A DNA stretch of 64,000 nucleotides from Phanerochaete sordida (GCA_019973155.2 BPQB01000003.1:248001-312000); one strand, 5' to 3'. Positions 1 to 12,401 are shown, numbered from the stretch's first letter. The notes: a model not told the origin generated them from the letters alone. Translations and numbers: made by a program.

Positions 1-528
1 CGATGCTGCCACGGCAACTGGAACGTGCTGTAGGCCTGCCCGCAGGTGAGCTCGGCGCCGCGCGTCGCAGAATCAGATGGGCGCACCTGAAGCACCACGC
101 CGAGGCCGGCCACGGCGGCCCTGTCGGCATGCACATGGTCAGAACGTGGGCCCCGCATAGGCACAGCGCCACTCACATGGGCGGCGCGCCGTGCACCATC
201 GCGGCCTGCGCAAGGCAGAGCCCGAAGGGCGGGTACTCGTCGCCATGCTTACCCGTGTACATCCTGTAGGAAGTGGACATGTCAGCGTGATGCTCTGGCT
301 AGACTCGCAGCATAATACTCACAGGAGAGAATATGCTACAGAATAAATGACCCAAGTTATACAGAAATTGATGACGCTTGCAGGTCGATGCACTTGTTTC
401 GAGAGCGTGAATAGAATAATGAGGGCAGGAACTCCGACATGGCCACCAGCGATGAACAGTGCGAAGTACGCTGTTTGGAACCTGCTCAGGTCTGGTATAT
501 TTGCTGGACAGCACGTTAACAGGCACAC
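1..528 (-). CDS. Putative fungal seven-transmembrane protein, partial (C-terminus off the left edge)
   Basis: Two or three exons on the minus strand join in frame. The first visible exon (about 516 to 330) encodes two hydrophobic helices with the motif FALFIAGGHVGVPALIILF followed by VHRPASVINFCITW. A GTGAGT donor near 328 joins an acceptor at about 266, giving SLLMYTGKHGDEYPPFGLCL, then a further hydrophobic segment ending VAGLGVVLQ near 90. The 'TGKHG..PPFGLCLAQ' pattern is one I associate with a large Agaricomycete 7TM-like family of unknown function. No STE3 pheromone-receptor features are seen. The N-terminal exon was not located (it may lie in 530-760), and the C-terminus is outside the window. 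Confidence 0.5.
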
Positions 529-976
529 AAGGTTCCCTCATGATCATCAGGGGACATACCTGGGACCATAACAAGTTTTCTGCGAGACCGACCAGCGGCG
601 GGTTGCTTGACTACTGGAGTCAAGTGGAGGTTGGGACCAGCCTGGGGTACTCTGACACAGACCTGGGTTGAAATCATCGCGGTTATAAGGTATCGCATCG
701 AGCGAAACGACCCGACCACTGATGTCAATGCCAGAAGCGATCAACTTCAGTGACAATCATGTCTTGTACGGGAAGAAGAAGACGTCAGCGAATGAGAGGA
801 CCTGGCGGACCGCGCGTGCACTGTTTCCCATCGTATATGTCCGGAGATGCGATCAACAGGCACGGGACAGATCATCGCGAACAGCATGAAACAACCACGC
901 ACCGTGCGAGAGGCAGTGCAACTTGGCCAAGTATCACAGTGACGGGTCATCCGCAGTATACAACCAGACAATATAT
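529..976. other. Intergenic region, possibly with the first exon of the 7TM gene
   Basis: No convincing coding exon was resolved here. It lies upstream of the minus-strand 7TM gene and downstream of COG1, so it should hold the 7TM promoter and perhaps a short first exon. Confidence 0.3.
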
Positions 977-3900
977 TCATCGGCCATGAGATGTTCCTAC
1001 CAACAGTAAACCAAAGCGTGCCGAAGGTTTGACGACTTCTATGGCGGTGTGGGACTGAGGCTCTATCGGAGGTGACTTCGCTTTCGGTTGCCCGTGCGTC
1101 TTCTCTTCCAGAGATGCTGACGGTAGCAAGAGGCCGAAGAGAAGCTGCATCTTTGTCACAGTACTCATCATGGCGACACGAGCGCTGTCAAAGTCCTGAA
1201 CATGCGATCAGGGGTGCTACGGTAATGACAGGGCAGGTGCTCTTACTTGGGAAGACATAGCTGTTGCTGCTTCGCGGAGCTGCGACCCGATACTTGCATC
1301 GTCAGATGGCCATGCGGTGACGAGGACGTATAGGAACACAAGATCCTTCGCCACGTCCGCCTGTGCTAAGTCTGGGTGCTCTGAGTTTTCCTGCAAACGC
1401 CGCAGGAAATTCGTCGCGAAGCCTTCGAGGAGTCGCCGTGTTCGCACATTGGCGCGCGAAGGGTCAAGGAGGCCTCCGAGCTGTTGCAGAGACGTAGTCA
1501 AGACCAACACGCTGTTCACCGCAGCAACCGTCGGCCGCGCAGGATCGCGCTCAGGTACTAGAGATCGTGAGCGTCGAGTCACCTCGAATGGGGAGTCCAA
1601 GCTCACCATCGTCAGTCTTGTGGTCAACGGCAGACCCATGGAAATAAGACCAGTAGTCATCCAAAGCCTTGTCAATGACGTGACCTTGCCACCGCTCCAT
1701 AATGCTCTGACACAAAGCCTGGAGACGTGTGCGGAAGCCTGCAAAAATGTAAATCCAATGACAAAACGGCCCGGGTGAGCAGGACATACTGTCTGTGGCC
1801 GATACACTGCAGCCGATCCGCTTCAGCAAGCGACTAGATGATGCTAGCTCATCCGCCAGTCGAGCCAAAAAGACCATCTGGCACAGTGCGCTAGCTGCAC
1901 GAAACGTTAGCACTCAACTTTCTGCCAACCGAAAAGGCCACCCACCGGAGACTTCCTGGAGATGGTCGAGTGCCGCTTGCAAAGCGTCACATATAGAATT
2001 ACACATAGAGTCGGCATCGTTGCAATAATGCTCCACTAGCTGTGAAGCCAACATCCTGCGAGTACATTATTCAGTGGCATAATTCGCAACAGGAAGTATC
2101 TGACATACTGGGTATCTTCGTCTTGTCCGCGCATGGTATCTAGATCCTGTCGTAGAGCTTGTATACGGGTCTCCACTGTATTCAACACGTCCTGCAGCAG
2201 AGGTGTCCGGCCTGAGATCTGCTGTTCCAGGCTATGACTATATTGACGGAATGGTAGTGAAGGACTTTTCCCGCCATGAGAGGAGAATGTGATGGTCGGT
2301 GCCTGTAGCATATAGCGTACCGGCTGTGCATCTGTAGAAAAATTCATCTTAGAGGGATTCACCTAGGGAGAGCCGAGAGCTTACCAAGCTTGTCGAGACC
2401 ATCAGGCTGTCTGAGTTCGGTGAGCGCAGAGTCTAAGTGTTCGCGGAACGCCACGTCTGTCGACGTCAACATTGACTTCCATATCTGTTCCGCTCTTGCC
2501 CTACAAATCGCATCGACGGTTCCATTCAACAAACCCTTCTCCTCGGCGTTCAGACCTTGTGAGGTCCGGATCGATTTTCTGCACAGCGCTCTGGTCTCCC
2601 ATAGCTCGCGGACAGTCGCCAGGTTCGCGAACCAAGACGTCATGGCAGTGCGTAGGTTCTCTCTGGCGCCTTCGAACCAATCCACCAAGCTGCTCGAGAA
2701 ACGCGCCTGCTTTTCTTGTGAGAGAGAATCGGCATCCAGGTACGGCTTGTAGCCTTTGATCGCTTCGGGTAGGAGGAGAAAGTGATTGGAGGACGGAAGG
2801 CTGGAAAGCAGCGTTTGGCTGGTAACCCGGACCTCAGACGGGAGGTCGTCGGAAGATGAGGGGACGGGCGCATGGATATGTGTGATGACCCTCTGCATGA
2901 GTGGTGGCTCGTTGGCGTCACCGAGAAAGACAGCGCGAGCAGACCCCAAAGTCCTAGACACGATGTCTAGTACCGCCTTCGATTTCTGCCGCACGTCACG
3001 TAGCTCGGCCTTCGAGGTCTGAGAGTCCGTTGATCTGCTTTCGAGTCGCGAAAGCTCTGGGGCACTGCCATTGCCGTTCGGAATTCGTTCTTTGTGACGA
3101 GAGAGCGCAGTCGTGAGACTTCGACTTCTTTGCGACAAGAAAGTGTTCAGAGCTTCTGCGAAGGGTCTTGATTCCAGCAAGTGTAAAGCGAACAGTATAG
3201 CGCATACTTCCTGTCATACGAATGAGCATTGAATGATGTCGAGGGATGACCACGTACTGAGGAGTTCAAATTGGGCTCTCGTAGAGATAGTGTGGCTTTA
3301 TGGGTAATCTGCGAGCGAAACTGCGAGATTGCTTCCCATTGCCTTTGCACAAGCGGGAATTGCTCCTAGAAAGCCAAGTCAATCTGTGTTCGCAGTCCGA
3401 GTCGTAATAATGCGCTCACAGAGATGTCAATACCAAGATTAGCCAGACCTTCCTCCTCCCCATTTGCGCTATGTCTCAAAAGCGAACGATGGACCACCCT
3501 CGACAGGAGAAACAGCCAAGCAGCGTGCAGGTACATCTTCTTCTCCATCAGCCTCCATAGATGTTCTGGCGAATCTAGGAGTAGCTTCAGGTGCGCTGCG
3601 AGGGACTGCATGGACTGTAGCTGGGTGTCTATACGGTGCTTTAGTTAACGTACAGTGACGTGAACAGAACGCGTCGACGCACCTCCTTGCCCTGGACCAG
3701 CCAATTTAGGGCTTTCCACTGTCTCTATCGCAGACGTTACGGCGCGCATTTCGCCGAGGGCATGTAGGACATGATTTGAGGAATGTCCTAGTGATATTAT
3801 AGACGTTGAAGCCTGCAGAAGGTCTCTATAGCGTTCCCTGCGCTTTCATACTACAGTTGAATATGGAGTAGTGACAACAAGCAAGACACGCACCCAACCA

Positions 3901-4251
3901 TGAGGCGAAGTTCCTCTTGCTTAGCGTCGGCATCGGCCCTGGAGTAGTACGCCTTCATAAGTGCTCATGCACAATGCATAGTAGCGCATACCTCAGCCGC
4001 TGCTGTATCACCTTCACCTCTGCGACCGTATGCCTCGTGAATAGGTCGTCTGGATCCCAGTTCTCTCCACTCCTGAAGTCAATCTGCGCAGCATTCACTG
4101 AGGCCTTCCGGCTTATGGGTGGTGTTCCATTCGACAGCGACCTAGAAGGACGCGAAGGCAGTCCCGGGAGTGGAGGGAGCTGCGCGAGTTTCGGAAGTCC
4201 ACTACCAGAACCCACAGACGACAGAGACACGGTAGATGGCCGCCTGGCCAT
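977..4251 (-). CDS. COG1: Conserved oligomeric Golgi complex subunit 1
   Basis: COG1 is a lobe-A subunit of the octameric COG tether that acts in retrograde intra-Golgi vesicle traffic. The start at 4251 gives a Ser/Pro-rich lead-in and then the family N-terminal signature DPDDLFTRHTVAEVKVIQQR. After a GTATGC intron it continues ADADAKQEELRLMV, then SIISLGHSSNHVLHALGEM near 3790, LKLLLDSPEHLWRLMEKKMY near 3590, and a long helical exon at 3180-2362. Exons at 2362-2036, about 1990-1255 and a last exon of about 1200-977 (ending VGTSHGR) complete it. At least eight exons are needed; the 1255 donor reads GTAAGA. It is the 3' member of a same-strand pair with TMEM115. The product would be roughly 850-950 residues, normal for fungal COG1. 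Middle exon borders are approximate. Confidence 0.85.
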
Positions 4252-4562
4252 GATAATGGGTCGCCCGCAGCGCGAGGGAGAGGTCGGTTCGTGGCGGGGT
4301 TCAAGTCTTGGGCGTTGGTGGTTGGAGGGTCACAGCAGTCCCCACGTGGCAGGGTCGGCGGGGCGGGATCTGGCAGACACCAACGGGGCACACACCGGAA
4401 AGCGATTGCGGGGGTATGCAACAGAGACATTGATTCCAAGTCATTACAGCACATTTTATGAAGCCATTAACACTGTACAATTCTACAGTATTTGCGCACG
4501 AGATGTAGCAGAGAGTAGAGAATGAAAGCATGCAGCGAGCCCATTAAAAGTACGTCCTTCTA
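4252..4562. other. COG1 upstream region
   Basis: A 311-bp spacer between the TMEM115 stop and the COG1 start, both on the minus strand. It must carry the TMEM115 3' end and the COG1 promoter. No TATA box or other clear element was seen. Confidence 0.4.
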
Positions 4563-5877
4563 TCACTGCTCCTCCGCCTTGATGGTGCTGTCAATAGCCT
4601 CCGCACCAGCGGGTTGTTGTGCGACATCATCGTTGGACGCGGCAGCCGGCCTGGATCCACCTGAGATCGACCCGCTTGCTTGTCGGGTGGCGGGCGCGGT
4701 TTGACCTCCAGCCATGCGCTGGTCAAGTGCTTTCAAGGCCATTGCCCTGGAAGCTGAGTTAGCATGATGCAAATACACATATGCGCATAACATTACCTCC
4801 TGCGCTCAGCCTCGGCGCGAGTGCCTCCCGGCACTTGGCTGTAGCCTCCCGCCTCAATATCGGCGTTTCCAAGAGGTATCAAATGGAATCGTGTTGCAAG
4901 GCCGTGCACGGTATTGCCAAGGAATGTAATGGGTTTGCTGATAGATGCCTAGGTCAGGGCATGTAGCGATGTTGTATGTGGCTAGCAGACTTACTGCACG
5001 AAGGGCGGGAACCACGCCACTAGAGCGAATGTCTCGCTCCGATCACCGTAAGTTGGAGAACCGCCCATGGCATCTGAGTTCTTCTTGTAGAAGCGCAGCC
5101 AAACCCAGGACACGAGCCAACCGAATTGAATGACAATCCACGGGCATTGGAAGCCTAGGATGCACATGACCGTCGAAAGCGTGACATACGCCATTGGCAG
5201 AGTCTGAAGTCGTGTTGCTTGAGCGATAGGATGCTTGGCCAGGACTAAATACACAAACCTTGACACGAGCCTTCAGCACGCCGAAGAGTTGTACTTGGTG
5301 CTCCGGGATCAGCTGAGTGAATGCGACGAGGACGCCAATCTGGAGGGCCATTTGGCCATGGTACCATTGCCCATACCTGAAACGAAAAAAATCTTCGGCA
5401 TACGCAACGCGCACCCGGTTGCAGAATCGACTCACAAGAAGAGCGGGCTTCTCAAGACGAAGTACTCGATCCAGTTAAGTCCGAAAGCGATGATGTTCGA
5501 CACGCCGATGGTCACCACGATGAACTTCAAGGTCTCCGCAGCGCCCCATAGACGTTCGAGGTATCTCAGGGATGCCGGGATAGTAAGCAGAGTGAAAAGC
5601 AGCTGTGGGGGTGCTGAGTATCTCGGTCTCGGATATGAGGGGGCGGGCATACCTCAATCACCCCCGTCTCCACCAATGCAGATGTCACAAACGTCCAGGG
5701 ATAGAATATGCTTTGTCCAGGCACCAGAACGAGATATGGCGCAGTGAAGTTCTCATCTCCGGTCCACCACAGCCAGTAGTAGAGCAGGGAAGTGACGACG
5801 GTAGCAAGCGTGAACGCACGCGTAACGGGTGGTATTGACTGCACGAGCTGCAGCGGCGAAGCCGAGAGGACGGCCAT
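4563..5877 (-). CDS. TMEM115: TMEM115-type Golgi rhomboid-like membrane protein (DUF1751)
   Basis: Multi-exon minus-strand gene starting MAVLSASPLQLVQSIPPVTR at 5877. The first exon carries a membrane segment followed by the GQSIFYPWTFVTSALVE block. Later exons give FIVVTIGVSNIIAFGLNWIE, then YHGQMALQIGVLVAFTQLIP followed by EHQVQLFGVLKARVK, and then PWIVIQFGWLVSWVWLRFY. The last exon carries the conserved MALKALDQRM and an acidic, disordered tail ending at 4563. These blocks are diagnostic of the TMEM115 family, rhomboid-fold proteins lacking protease residues. Human TMEM115 is a Golgi protein reported to interact with the COG complex, and here its gene sits directly upstream of COG1. Exons are separated by short GT-AG introns, for example the GTATGCCC donor near 5650. 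Individual exon borders are approximate. Confidence 0.87.
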
Positions 5878-6113
5878 GTCCAGCTATCGGAAGGGAGGCG
5901 ACGGTCGAGCTTGGAGTACCGGAACCAATTGTAAGGACGAGCTGAGACCGAGGAGAGCGACCCGTGCGTTGGCTGCGGTGGTGGACGCAGTGAGCACTTT
6001 GCCAGGAGGCGCGTCTATCCGGCGGCGTGACGGAAGGTCTGGTCCGCGACGCTCCGTGACGTCGTGACAGATTCATCTCTCACTCGACGTTCATCTTGAG
6101 CTTTACGGGGGCG

Positions 6114-6666
6114 ATGTCAGACTATGACTTTCGCCCCGGCGGCTCTCTCAAGCTCAAGGGAGGAGTCGCTGAGGGCGGAATTGTGAAGAAGTACGTGTAT
6201 CGCACTCTCCGCATGTGTCCCGGTTGCTCAACCCCCCTTAGGAAGAAGAAGTCCAAGAGCAAGTCCAAAGACAAGGATGACGAGCTCGAGAAAGAACGAC
6301 TCAAGGAACTTGAAGCCGTCATGAGGGAGGAAGAGCGCAAGACGGCCTCGCCAGCAGGCAGCAGTAGGGCCTCACCGTCCATGGTCAGCAGTGACAGGAA
6401 GACTGCGGCTGAGAAGCGGTTCGAGGAAATACAGCGCAAGCGGGTACGTGTTCCATATGTTCTGTCTACTTCAGTGTAGCTCACTGCCTTATAGTTACAA
6501 GAGAAAGTGACCAGACTCGCGGCGAAGACCCACAAGGATAGGGTCAGCGAGTTCAATAACAAGCTTGAAGCGCTCAGCGAGCACCACGACATTCCGAAGG
6601 TATGCAGCTCTTCATCTCGCGTCACATCGCGCGTTCTGACAGCGATTCCAGGTCGGACCTGGGTAA
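6114..6666 (+). CDS. FAM32A: FAM32A homologue, small Lys-rich nuclear protein
   Basis: Exons 6114-6190, 6242-6443, 6495-6599 and 6652-6666 close exactly in frame and give 132 residues, starting MSDYDFRPGGSLKLKGG and ending EHHDIPKVGPG. The layout matches FAM32A (DUF1754): an N-terminal LKLKGG motif, a poly-Lys stretch, a charged linker, the TAAEKRFEEIQRKR helix and the KTHKDRVSEFNNKLEALSEH helix. Human FAM32A is known from cryo-EM as a second-step splicing factor whose C-terminal tail reaches into the spliceosome active centre; the conserved C-terminus fits that role. Its last exon is only 15 nt. It is divergent from TMEM115, with starts 236 bp apart. An upstream in-frame TTG (6096) was not used because ATG 6114 matches the family start. 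Confidence 0.88.
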
Positions 6667-6974
6667 TATCACGTACATCTTGCTGTATCATTATGTCTCG
6701 CCGAAATATACGCTTCTTTCCGCGAACTTGGCTTCATGGAGCTATATAGGCGCTGCTCGAGGATGTTGTACTATGCCTCAACGCCGTGTGTGTGGTCCGT
6801 GCGTAGGAAGCAGGGTTGTGGAAGGTTCAGAGAGGCGCAAACAACGTGTCTGGACACGGGAGTTGTTTGTGGTTGTATTTGTTCAGCGTGACGGCAGAAC
6901 GATATGTCGGGGCAATTTAAGGCGTGACCGCTTCACTTGCTTCTTCCTTTCATGCCACTCTGCTCGACCACGAC
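6667..6974. other. Spacer between the FAM32A homologue and the WHIM-domain gene
   Basis: A 308-bp region between two plus-strand genes. Open frames exist but show no family resemblance. It should contain the FAM32A 3' end and the promoter of the next gene. Confidence 0.35.
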
Positions 6975-9048
6975 ATGAAGACAGGTTCAGCAGACGTCGA
7001 TAGCGAGCCCAAGGGACACGTATGTCCTCCGTCAAACGCGACGCATCCCAGAGATAGATGGGAATCCCTGTTTGTGTACGGCTTCATATGCCGCTTCACC
7101 ACACTGCGGGGCAAGGTAGAGGGGCTGGACTCGCCCATGAAGTACGTGCACTACAACGTTGCTCAACGTCTCAGGCTTCTAACTTGCGCTTGGACGTCCA
7201 GTTTTGAGGAGGCGTTGATGAATGACTACGTCGACCCTGTTATGACCCAGATCCTCTCGCGATTTGTGCTCAACCTGAAACCACAGACGCGTAACTTGAG
7301 GTGAGCATGCGTGTACATCGTTCCTCGCCACAGTACGAGCTCACTCCGATGCAATCCTGGCTAGTTCCGACGTGATTTCTGCCTCTATCACCGCACTCTT
7401 CCAGGAGCATGTCAAGGGCACCGACAGAGGAGTCTTCTGGAACGATGAACTGAAGATAAACGAGGATCCCTTGCTAGGCGTAGAGAACGGCTTCTGGGGT
7501 GCTCCCTGGGACCTCAAGGTACGTTCCTCTCGATGTCCTTCGAGCGTGGTCTACCTCGTACTTATGCGACCCCACCATAGCTCAGAGTCCTGCGTCAGCT
7601 CGTGGAGCTCCAACTTTGCCACAGTAATGATATCAAGAAGATCATCGACCGAGCATGGGGCGTTGTACACAACAAACACAAAAAAGCGGAGATGACTGCC
7701 ACACGTCCTCCCGCCGACGACCCCCAAAGCCAAGAGAACCTGCAGCTTGTGCCTCTGGGTCAGGACTTGCAGAGGAAGCGGTACTGGGTCATTGATGGTG
7801 CGTATGCGCCAAAAATTACATTCTTCCCTCCGCCCTGTATTTGCGCGTATTTGCTTTCCTATCTGGAGTTGTTGAAACATAAACTCGGCATATTGCGGTT
7901 CTCATCATGGTTTCGTGCTTGCTTACGCGGCTGACCCTGCGGCATCTTCTGCAGATTCACCGAGAGTCTATGTGTCCACAAACCCGTGGAAAATCACGTC
8001 CTCGTTCCAAGCAGTCTCCTCAGACCGCGAAGAATATGTTGCGCTGGTGGCGCAGCTCAAGGAGCTATCACCTCCGCCAAGCAAGTCGGGAGAGAAAGGG
8101 TATAAGAAAACGGACTTGAACCATATTCACCTTGTCCAGGCTCTCGAGGACCGTCTTCCCGCTATCGATGCCGAAATAGCTGTAAGTCGCACGTGGTTCC
8201 ATCCTGGGCACACTTCGCCCGACGCTCGGCACGGTGCTCACGAAGGTGCCACAGCGTATTCAACGTGCTCAGAAGAGGATTGCCCAACGGAACATCCTCA
8301 TTGCACAAGCTGAGATCCGGGAGACACGCACGAGGCGGCGCACGACACGGCCGGACTACGCTTACCTCAACGATCCCATAGAAGAGGTACGCACCGTGCA
8401 CAGATATACGCTACCGCTATAACTGACCAACATTGCCAGGACGAACAGGACGAGTACAAGTTCCAGGAGGAGGAGGAGGAAGACGATCAGTTCGAAGACG
8501 ATGAGCTTGCTGGGAACGGGCCTGCTGCGGGCCGCCGGCGGGTAGGCACGAGGCGGTCCACCAGGGCTGCTGCGAACGGCACCAAACCCGAGGACGAATG
8601 GGCCGACTGGCGCGTGGAGCGGCGGTCTGCTCGACTAGGTGCGCCCGCGGAGACGCAAGTAGAGAAACCTCCAGCGAAGCGTGCCCGAACGGAGGAAAGT
8701 GGCACGGCCAGCTCGCGCGAGGGTTCTGCGCCAACCGGCCCCGGCGGCATAAAATTCAAGGGCAACGGTGCTGCTGCGGTCAAGCCGACTGAGATGGTCG
8801 TCGAGGCCGTAGCGGGCAAAAAGAAGAGCAAGTTCTGGGTCTACGCCGTAGAGCCGATCGCTCAAGCACAGGTGCAGCCGCCTGTCGAGGATGTCGAGAT
8901 GGCAGAAGCGGGAGCGGAAAACGGTCACCTGCACGGCGGCTCCCTGCGCGATGACGCGTCTTCTGTAGGAGGACGAGACGGTATAGAATCTCAAGACGTC
9001 AGCATTCCAGGCAGCTCATCGCCCGAGCCGAGCATGGACGATACATAG
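6975..9048 (+). CDS. WHIM1-domain protein, probable chromatin-remodelling subunit
   Basis: Exons 6975-7141, 7202-7300, 7365-7518, 7581-7797, 7955-8181, 8246-8386 and 8440-9048 give 537 residues in frame. The N-terminal part (RDRWESLFVYGFICRFTTLR) resembles a DDT-like helical region. The middle holds WHIM1-type features (DLKLRVLRQLVELQLCHSND) and a strongly conserved block with GQDLQRKRYWVIDDSPRVYV and then STNPWKIT. The C-terminal third is acidic (EEEEEDDQFEDDE), then basic with NLS-like patches and low complexity. DDT/WHIM proteins act with ISWI-type remodellers, so a nuclear role is inferred; the exact subunit (Ioc-like) is not assigned. An acceptor at 8255 instead of 8246 would drop three residues. 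Confidence 0.8.
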
Positions 9049-9435
9049 AGAGCCCGCGATATGCTTGTATGTTTTCTTGGCTTATTTTCTTGTCGTTTCT
9101 TGCTTTCACACCCGTTCGTCGCATTGCATTCACGCTCCTTTGCACCTATCGAATACCCTCTGCATAATTCTACTGTACTTTATGAATACACAATCCGTGT
9201 TTCGCGATTCCCACCGCTATCTTCCCTGCCTGCGTCGATTTGGACCGGCCGCTAGTGCGAGATCGAAAGCGTCGTCCGCTCTCCCATTCTGCAGCGCGCG
9301 CGCCCCGATTGGCCCGGCGCTTGCCGCGACGAACCTGGCCAGATTCGTGGGACGATCTCATCAGGGTCCCCAATCGCAAAGTCCGAAGCGCCGGATGTGC
9401 TACTTGGCACAGGACTCTCACTCCTCCTTGTATTT
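9049..9435. other. MIP upstream region
   Basis: A 387-bp GC-rich spacer between two plus-strand genes, holding the 3' end of the WHIM-domain gene and the promoter of the mitochondrial intermediate peptidase gene. No TATA box was seen next to the start. Confidence 0.35.
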
Positions 9436-11931
9436 ATGCTCGCACGCACCGCACGCAATGTGCTGCCACAGCAAGCCCGCCATGTCTTCCGGTTCCGCGG
9501 CTGCCTCCACGCCAAGAAGGACCTGCTCGCCCGCGGCGCGCGAACGGCCACCACGCTCAGCGCACCCTCACCCGCGACCAGCGACGATGTCGACATCATA
9601 GCCGACTTCGACATCCCCCATCTCGCGCAGGCCACCTCCGGCCTCGCGCAGACCGGCCTCTTTGGCCACGACTTTCTCACGTCTCCTGCCGACTTTGTCG
9701 AACTTGCGGACTCGACGCTGTGTCGCGCCCAACTGCTTACCCGCCGGATCCACAAGTCGAAGGACTCCCGCGCGGAACTCTTCAAGGTCGTGAAGCATCT
9801 CGACAGGCTCAGCGATCTCCTATGCGGCGTCATAGATCTCGCTGAGCTCGTCAGGAATGCCCATCCCGACGCCGCCTGGACGGAGAGCGCGGAGCATGTC
9901 TACGAGAAGATGTGCGAGTTCATGAACGTACTCAACACTGATGTTGACCTTTACCATGTACGTGTACGATACTTCCATGTGTTAATATATTGTTGAACTG
10001 CTTGTACAGGTACTACGAGCCGTCCTGTCTGACCCCGAAGTGTCCAAGTCACTCGGACCAGAAGCTCGCGAGACCGCTCTCATCTTCTGGAGGGACTTTG
10101 AAAAGTCCGGAATCAACCTACCCCACGACCAGCGCAACAAGTTCGTGTCTCTGTCGTCAGAGATCTTGCACCTCGGGCGGCTGTTCTTGACAGAGACAGC
10201 GAACCCGCGCCCGCCCGCTGTCATCAAACCCCACGAGCTTGCGGGGCTCAAGGACAAAGCCATGGGTACGCGTCTACGGCTACAGGCGCAGTTCACTCAG
10301 CGAGATCTCGTAGTCTACCCCGGTTCCCTGCAGGCGCAGATGATCATGCACTCTGCGCCGGAGGAAGAACCACGACGAAAAGTCTATATGGCTGCCAACT
10401 CAAGCACGCCGGAGCAAATTCAAATCCTAGAGGCCCTTCTCCACGCCCGCGGCGAGCTTGCCCGCTTGGTCGGGAAGCCCAGCTTCGCACACATGACTCT
10501 GACGGACAAGATGGCCAAATCTCCTGGTAAGTCCATGACGAACCAACGAGGCGATGACTGGCTGATCGATATTTGGCAGAAAATGTCGCTCATTTCTTGA
10601 ATGCACTTCTGGACCACACACGACCTTCCGCTCGTCAAGCACTACGAACACTCAGCCTACGGAAGCAAGAACATCTGCATACGCCACCACTCCCTATAAT
10701 ACAAGCATGGGATAGAGACTATTACTGCCCCCCAGAACCACCAGCCCCACCCGTTTCCCTCCCTCCACTTACCCTAGGCACCGTGTTCATGGGACTATCA
10801 CGCCTTTTCCGTAATCTCTACGGTATCACCCTCCGCCTCGCCAGCGTCACACCCGGCGAGGTGTGGCACCCCGACGTCCGGAAGCTAGAAGTTGTAGATG
10901 AGAAGTCTGGCGTCATAGGCTGGATCTACGCCGACCTCTTCGCGCGCCGAGGCAAGCCTGGAGGCGCCGCGCACTATACCGTCCGCTGTTCGCGGCGTAC
11001 GGACGACGACGACGCACAGCGGGACCTCGAATACGCTGGGAACGAGGAGATCCTCCAGGCGGTTCAGCTCTCCGACAAGTTCGAGAATGCTCACCGGGCC
11101 AGGATACCAGGGTCCGAGGGTATCTTCCAACTGCCGGTCGTGGTTCTGCTCTGCGAGTTCACTCGGCCGACCGTCCGCAAGGGCCCGACCATCCTTGCGT
11201 GGCACGAGGTCCTGACGCTCTTCCACGAGATGGGGCACGCGATGCACTGTAAGTGTTATGAGTCCCCGTCATGATGTTCGAAATAATGCTCACCGCGCCG
11301 CACAGCCATGATCGGCCGCACGGAGTACCAGAACGTGTCCGGCACGCGCTGCGCGACGGACTTCGTCGAGCTCCCGTCGATACTCATGGAGCACTTCCTG
11401 CAGTCGCCCGCCGTGCTCGCGCTCTTCGACATCAAGGGCGGCGTGCCCACCGCCGCGCCCCACCACCACGAAGACCCCTGCCGCTCCATCGACACCCACA
11501 CCCAGATCCTCCTCGCCGCGCTCGACCAGATCTACCACTCACCTGCCGCGCTCTCGTCCGACTTCGACTCGACGGCGGCCCTCGCGGGGCTGTACGAGAC
11601 GCGCGGCCTCATTCCGTACGTGCCCGGCACGTCGTGGCAGACGCAGTTCGGGCACCTCTTCGGGTATGGCGCGACGTATTACTCGTATCTCTTCGATCGG
11701 GCAATTGCGTCTCGCGTCTGGCGCAAGTTATTCGCACGCGATCCTCTGGATAGAGAGACCGGCGAATGGTACAAGACAGAAATCTTGAGGTTTGGCGGCG
11801 GTAGGGATCCATGGAAGATGGTCAGCACGTTGCTGCACGCGCCGGAATTGGAGAGCGGCGATGCAGGGGCTATGGCTGAGGTCGGCAGATGGAAAATAGA
11901 GGACGAAGTGTCTTTACCTGGACGTCATTAA
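9436..11931 (+). CDS. MIP: Mitochondrial intermediate peptidase, M3 metallopeptidase; mating-locus flanking gene
   Basis: Exons 9436-9957, 10010-10526, 10580-11248 and 11306-11931 give exactly 777 residues. MIP/OCT1 trims an octapeptide from imported mitochondrial precursors after MPP cleavage. The N-terminus [20 protein letters not shown] is a basic amphipathic presequence. The thermolysin-like active site is [11 protein letters not shown] in exon 3 (HEXXH), and the next exon opens [20 protein letters not shown], holding further conserved M3 residues. A C-terminal [15 protein letters not shown] block is typical of the family. Length matches fungal OCT1 (about 770-800). In Agaricomycetes MIP is the classic neighbour of the A mating-type (HD) genes, and HD2 follows directly. 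ATG 9436 was chosen because it begins the presequence; the frame is open upstream only from a GTG. Confidence 0.95.
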
Positions 11932-12401
11932 CCTGCGCATGTATGATCAAGTGGCTCATCTCGACTTATACGTGCGATTGCTGTCAGCCTCGGAGCTCTT
12001 GTCGAAAACATGTTCATACACGTGGGCGTTGGCGATAGCTTCTTGGGGCAGCAGTCTTGGGGCACAAGGAGGGCTGAAAGTGCAGGAAGGCAGAGTGAGT
12101 TGTAATGCGGTAGAAATACATGGCTAATGGATAAATAGCGATAAAAATGTTGCAGGCCGAGGATGCAGAATTGAACTGTAATTCGAACGATGTGCCGATG
12201 AGGTGAGAGTAAGAGCCGCGCTGCCTTGCTGGACTCAATGGAGCTGCGCATACGCTAGAAGTGACGGTCTTTTACGCGATTAGAGGAGGTTAGGTAGAGC
12301 TGAGCCGGAAACAGGCATCGAGCAAGAGGACCAGGGACAGTTCTAGAACGTGGGCATACCGCTGGACTGTTGTTGGGTGGCCTCAAGCCCCCGTCCGAGA
12401 C
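11932..12401. other. Convergent MIP-HD2 spacer
   Basis: A 470-bp region between the 3' ends of MIP (+) and HD2 (-). No coding evidence. It should contain both transcription terminators and marks the left border of the homeodomain genes. Confidence 0.4.

Noticed and set aside
1..528. Possible pheromone receptor (B mating-type) gene
   Set aside because: The motifs do not match STE3-type receptors, and no CaaX pheromone precursor was seen nearby.
9252..9833. Long antisense frames over MIP exon 1
   Set aside because: GC-rich codon usage leaves antisense frames open; the plus strand carries a complete M3 peptidase.
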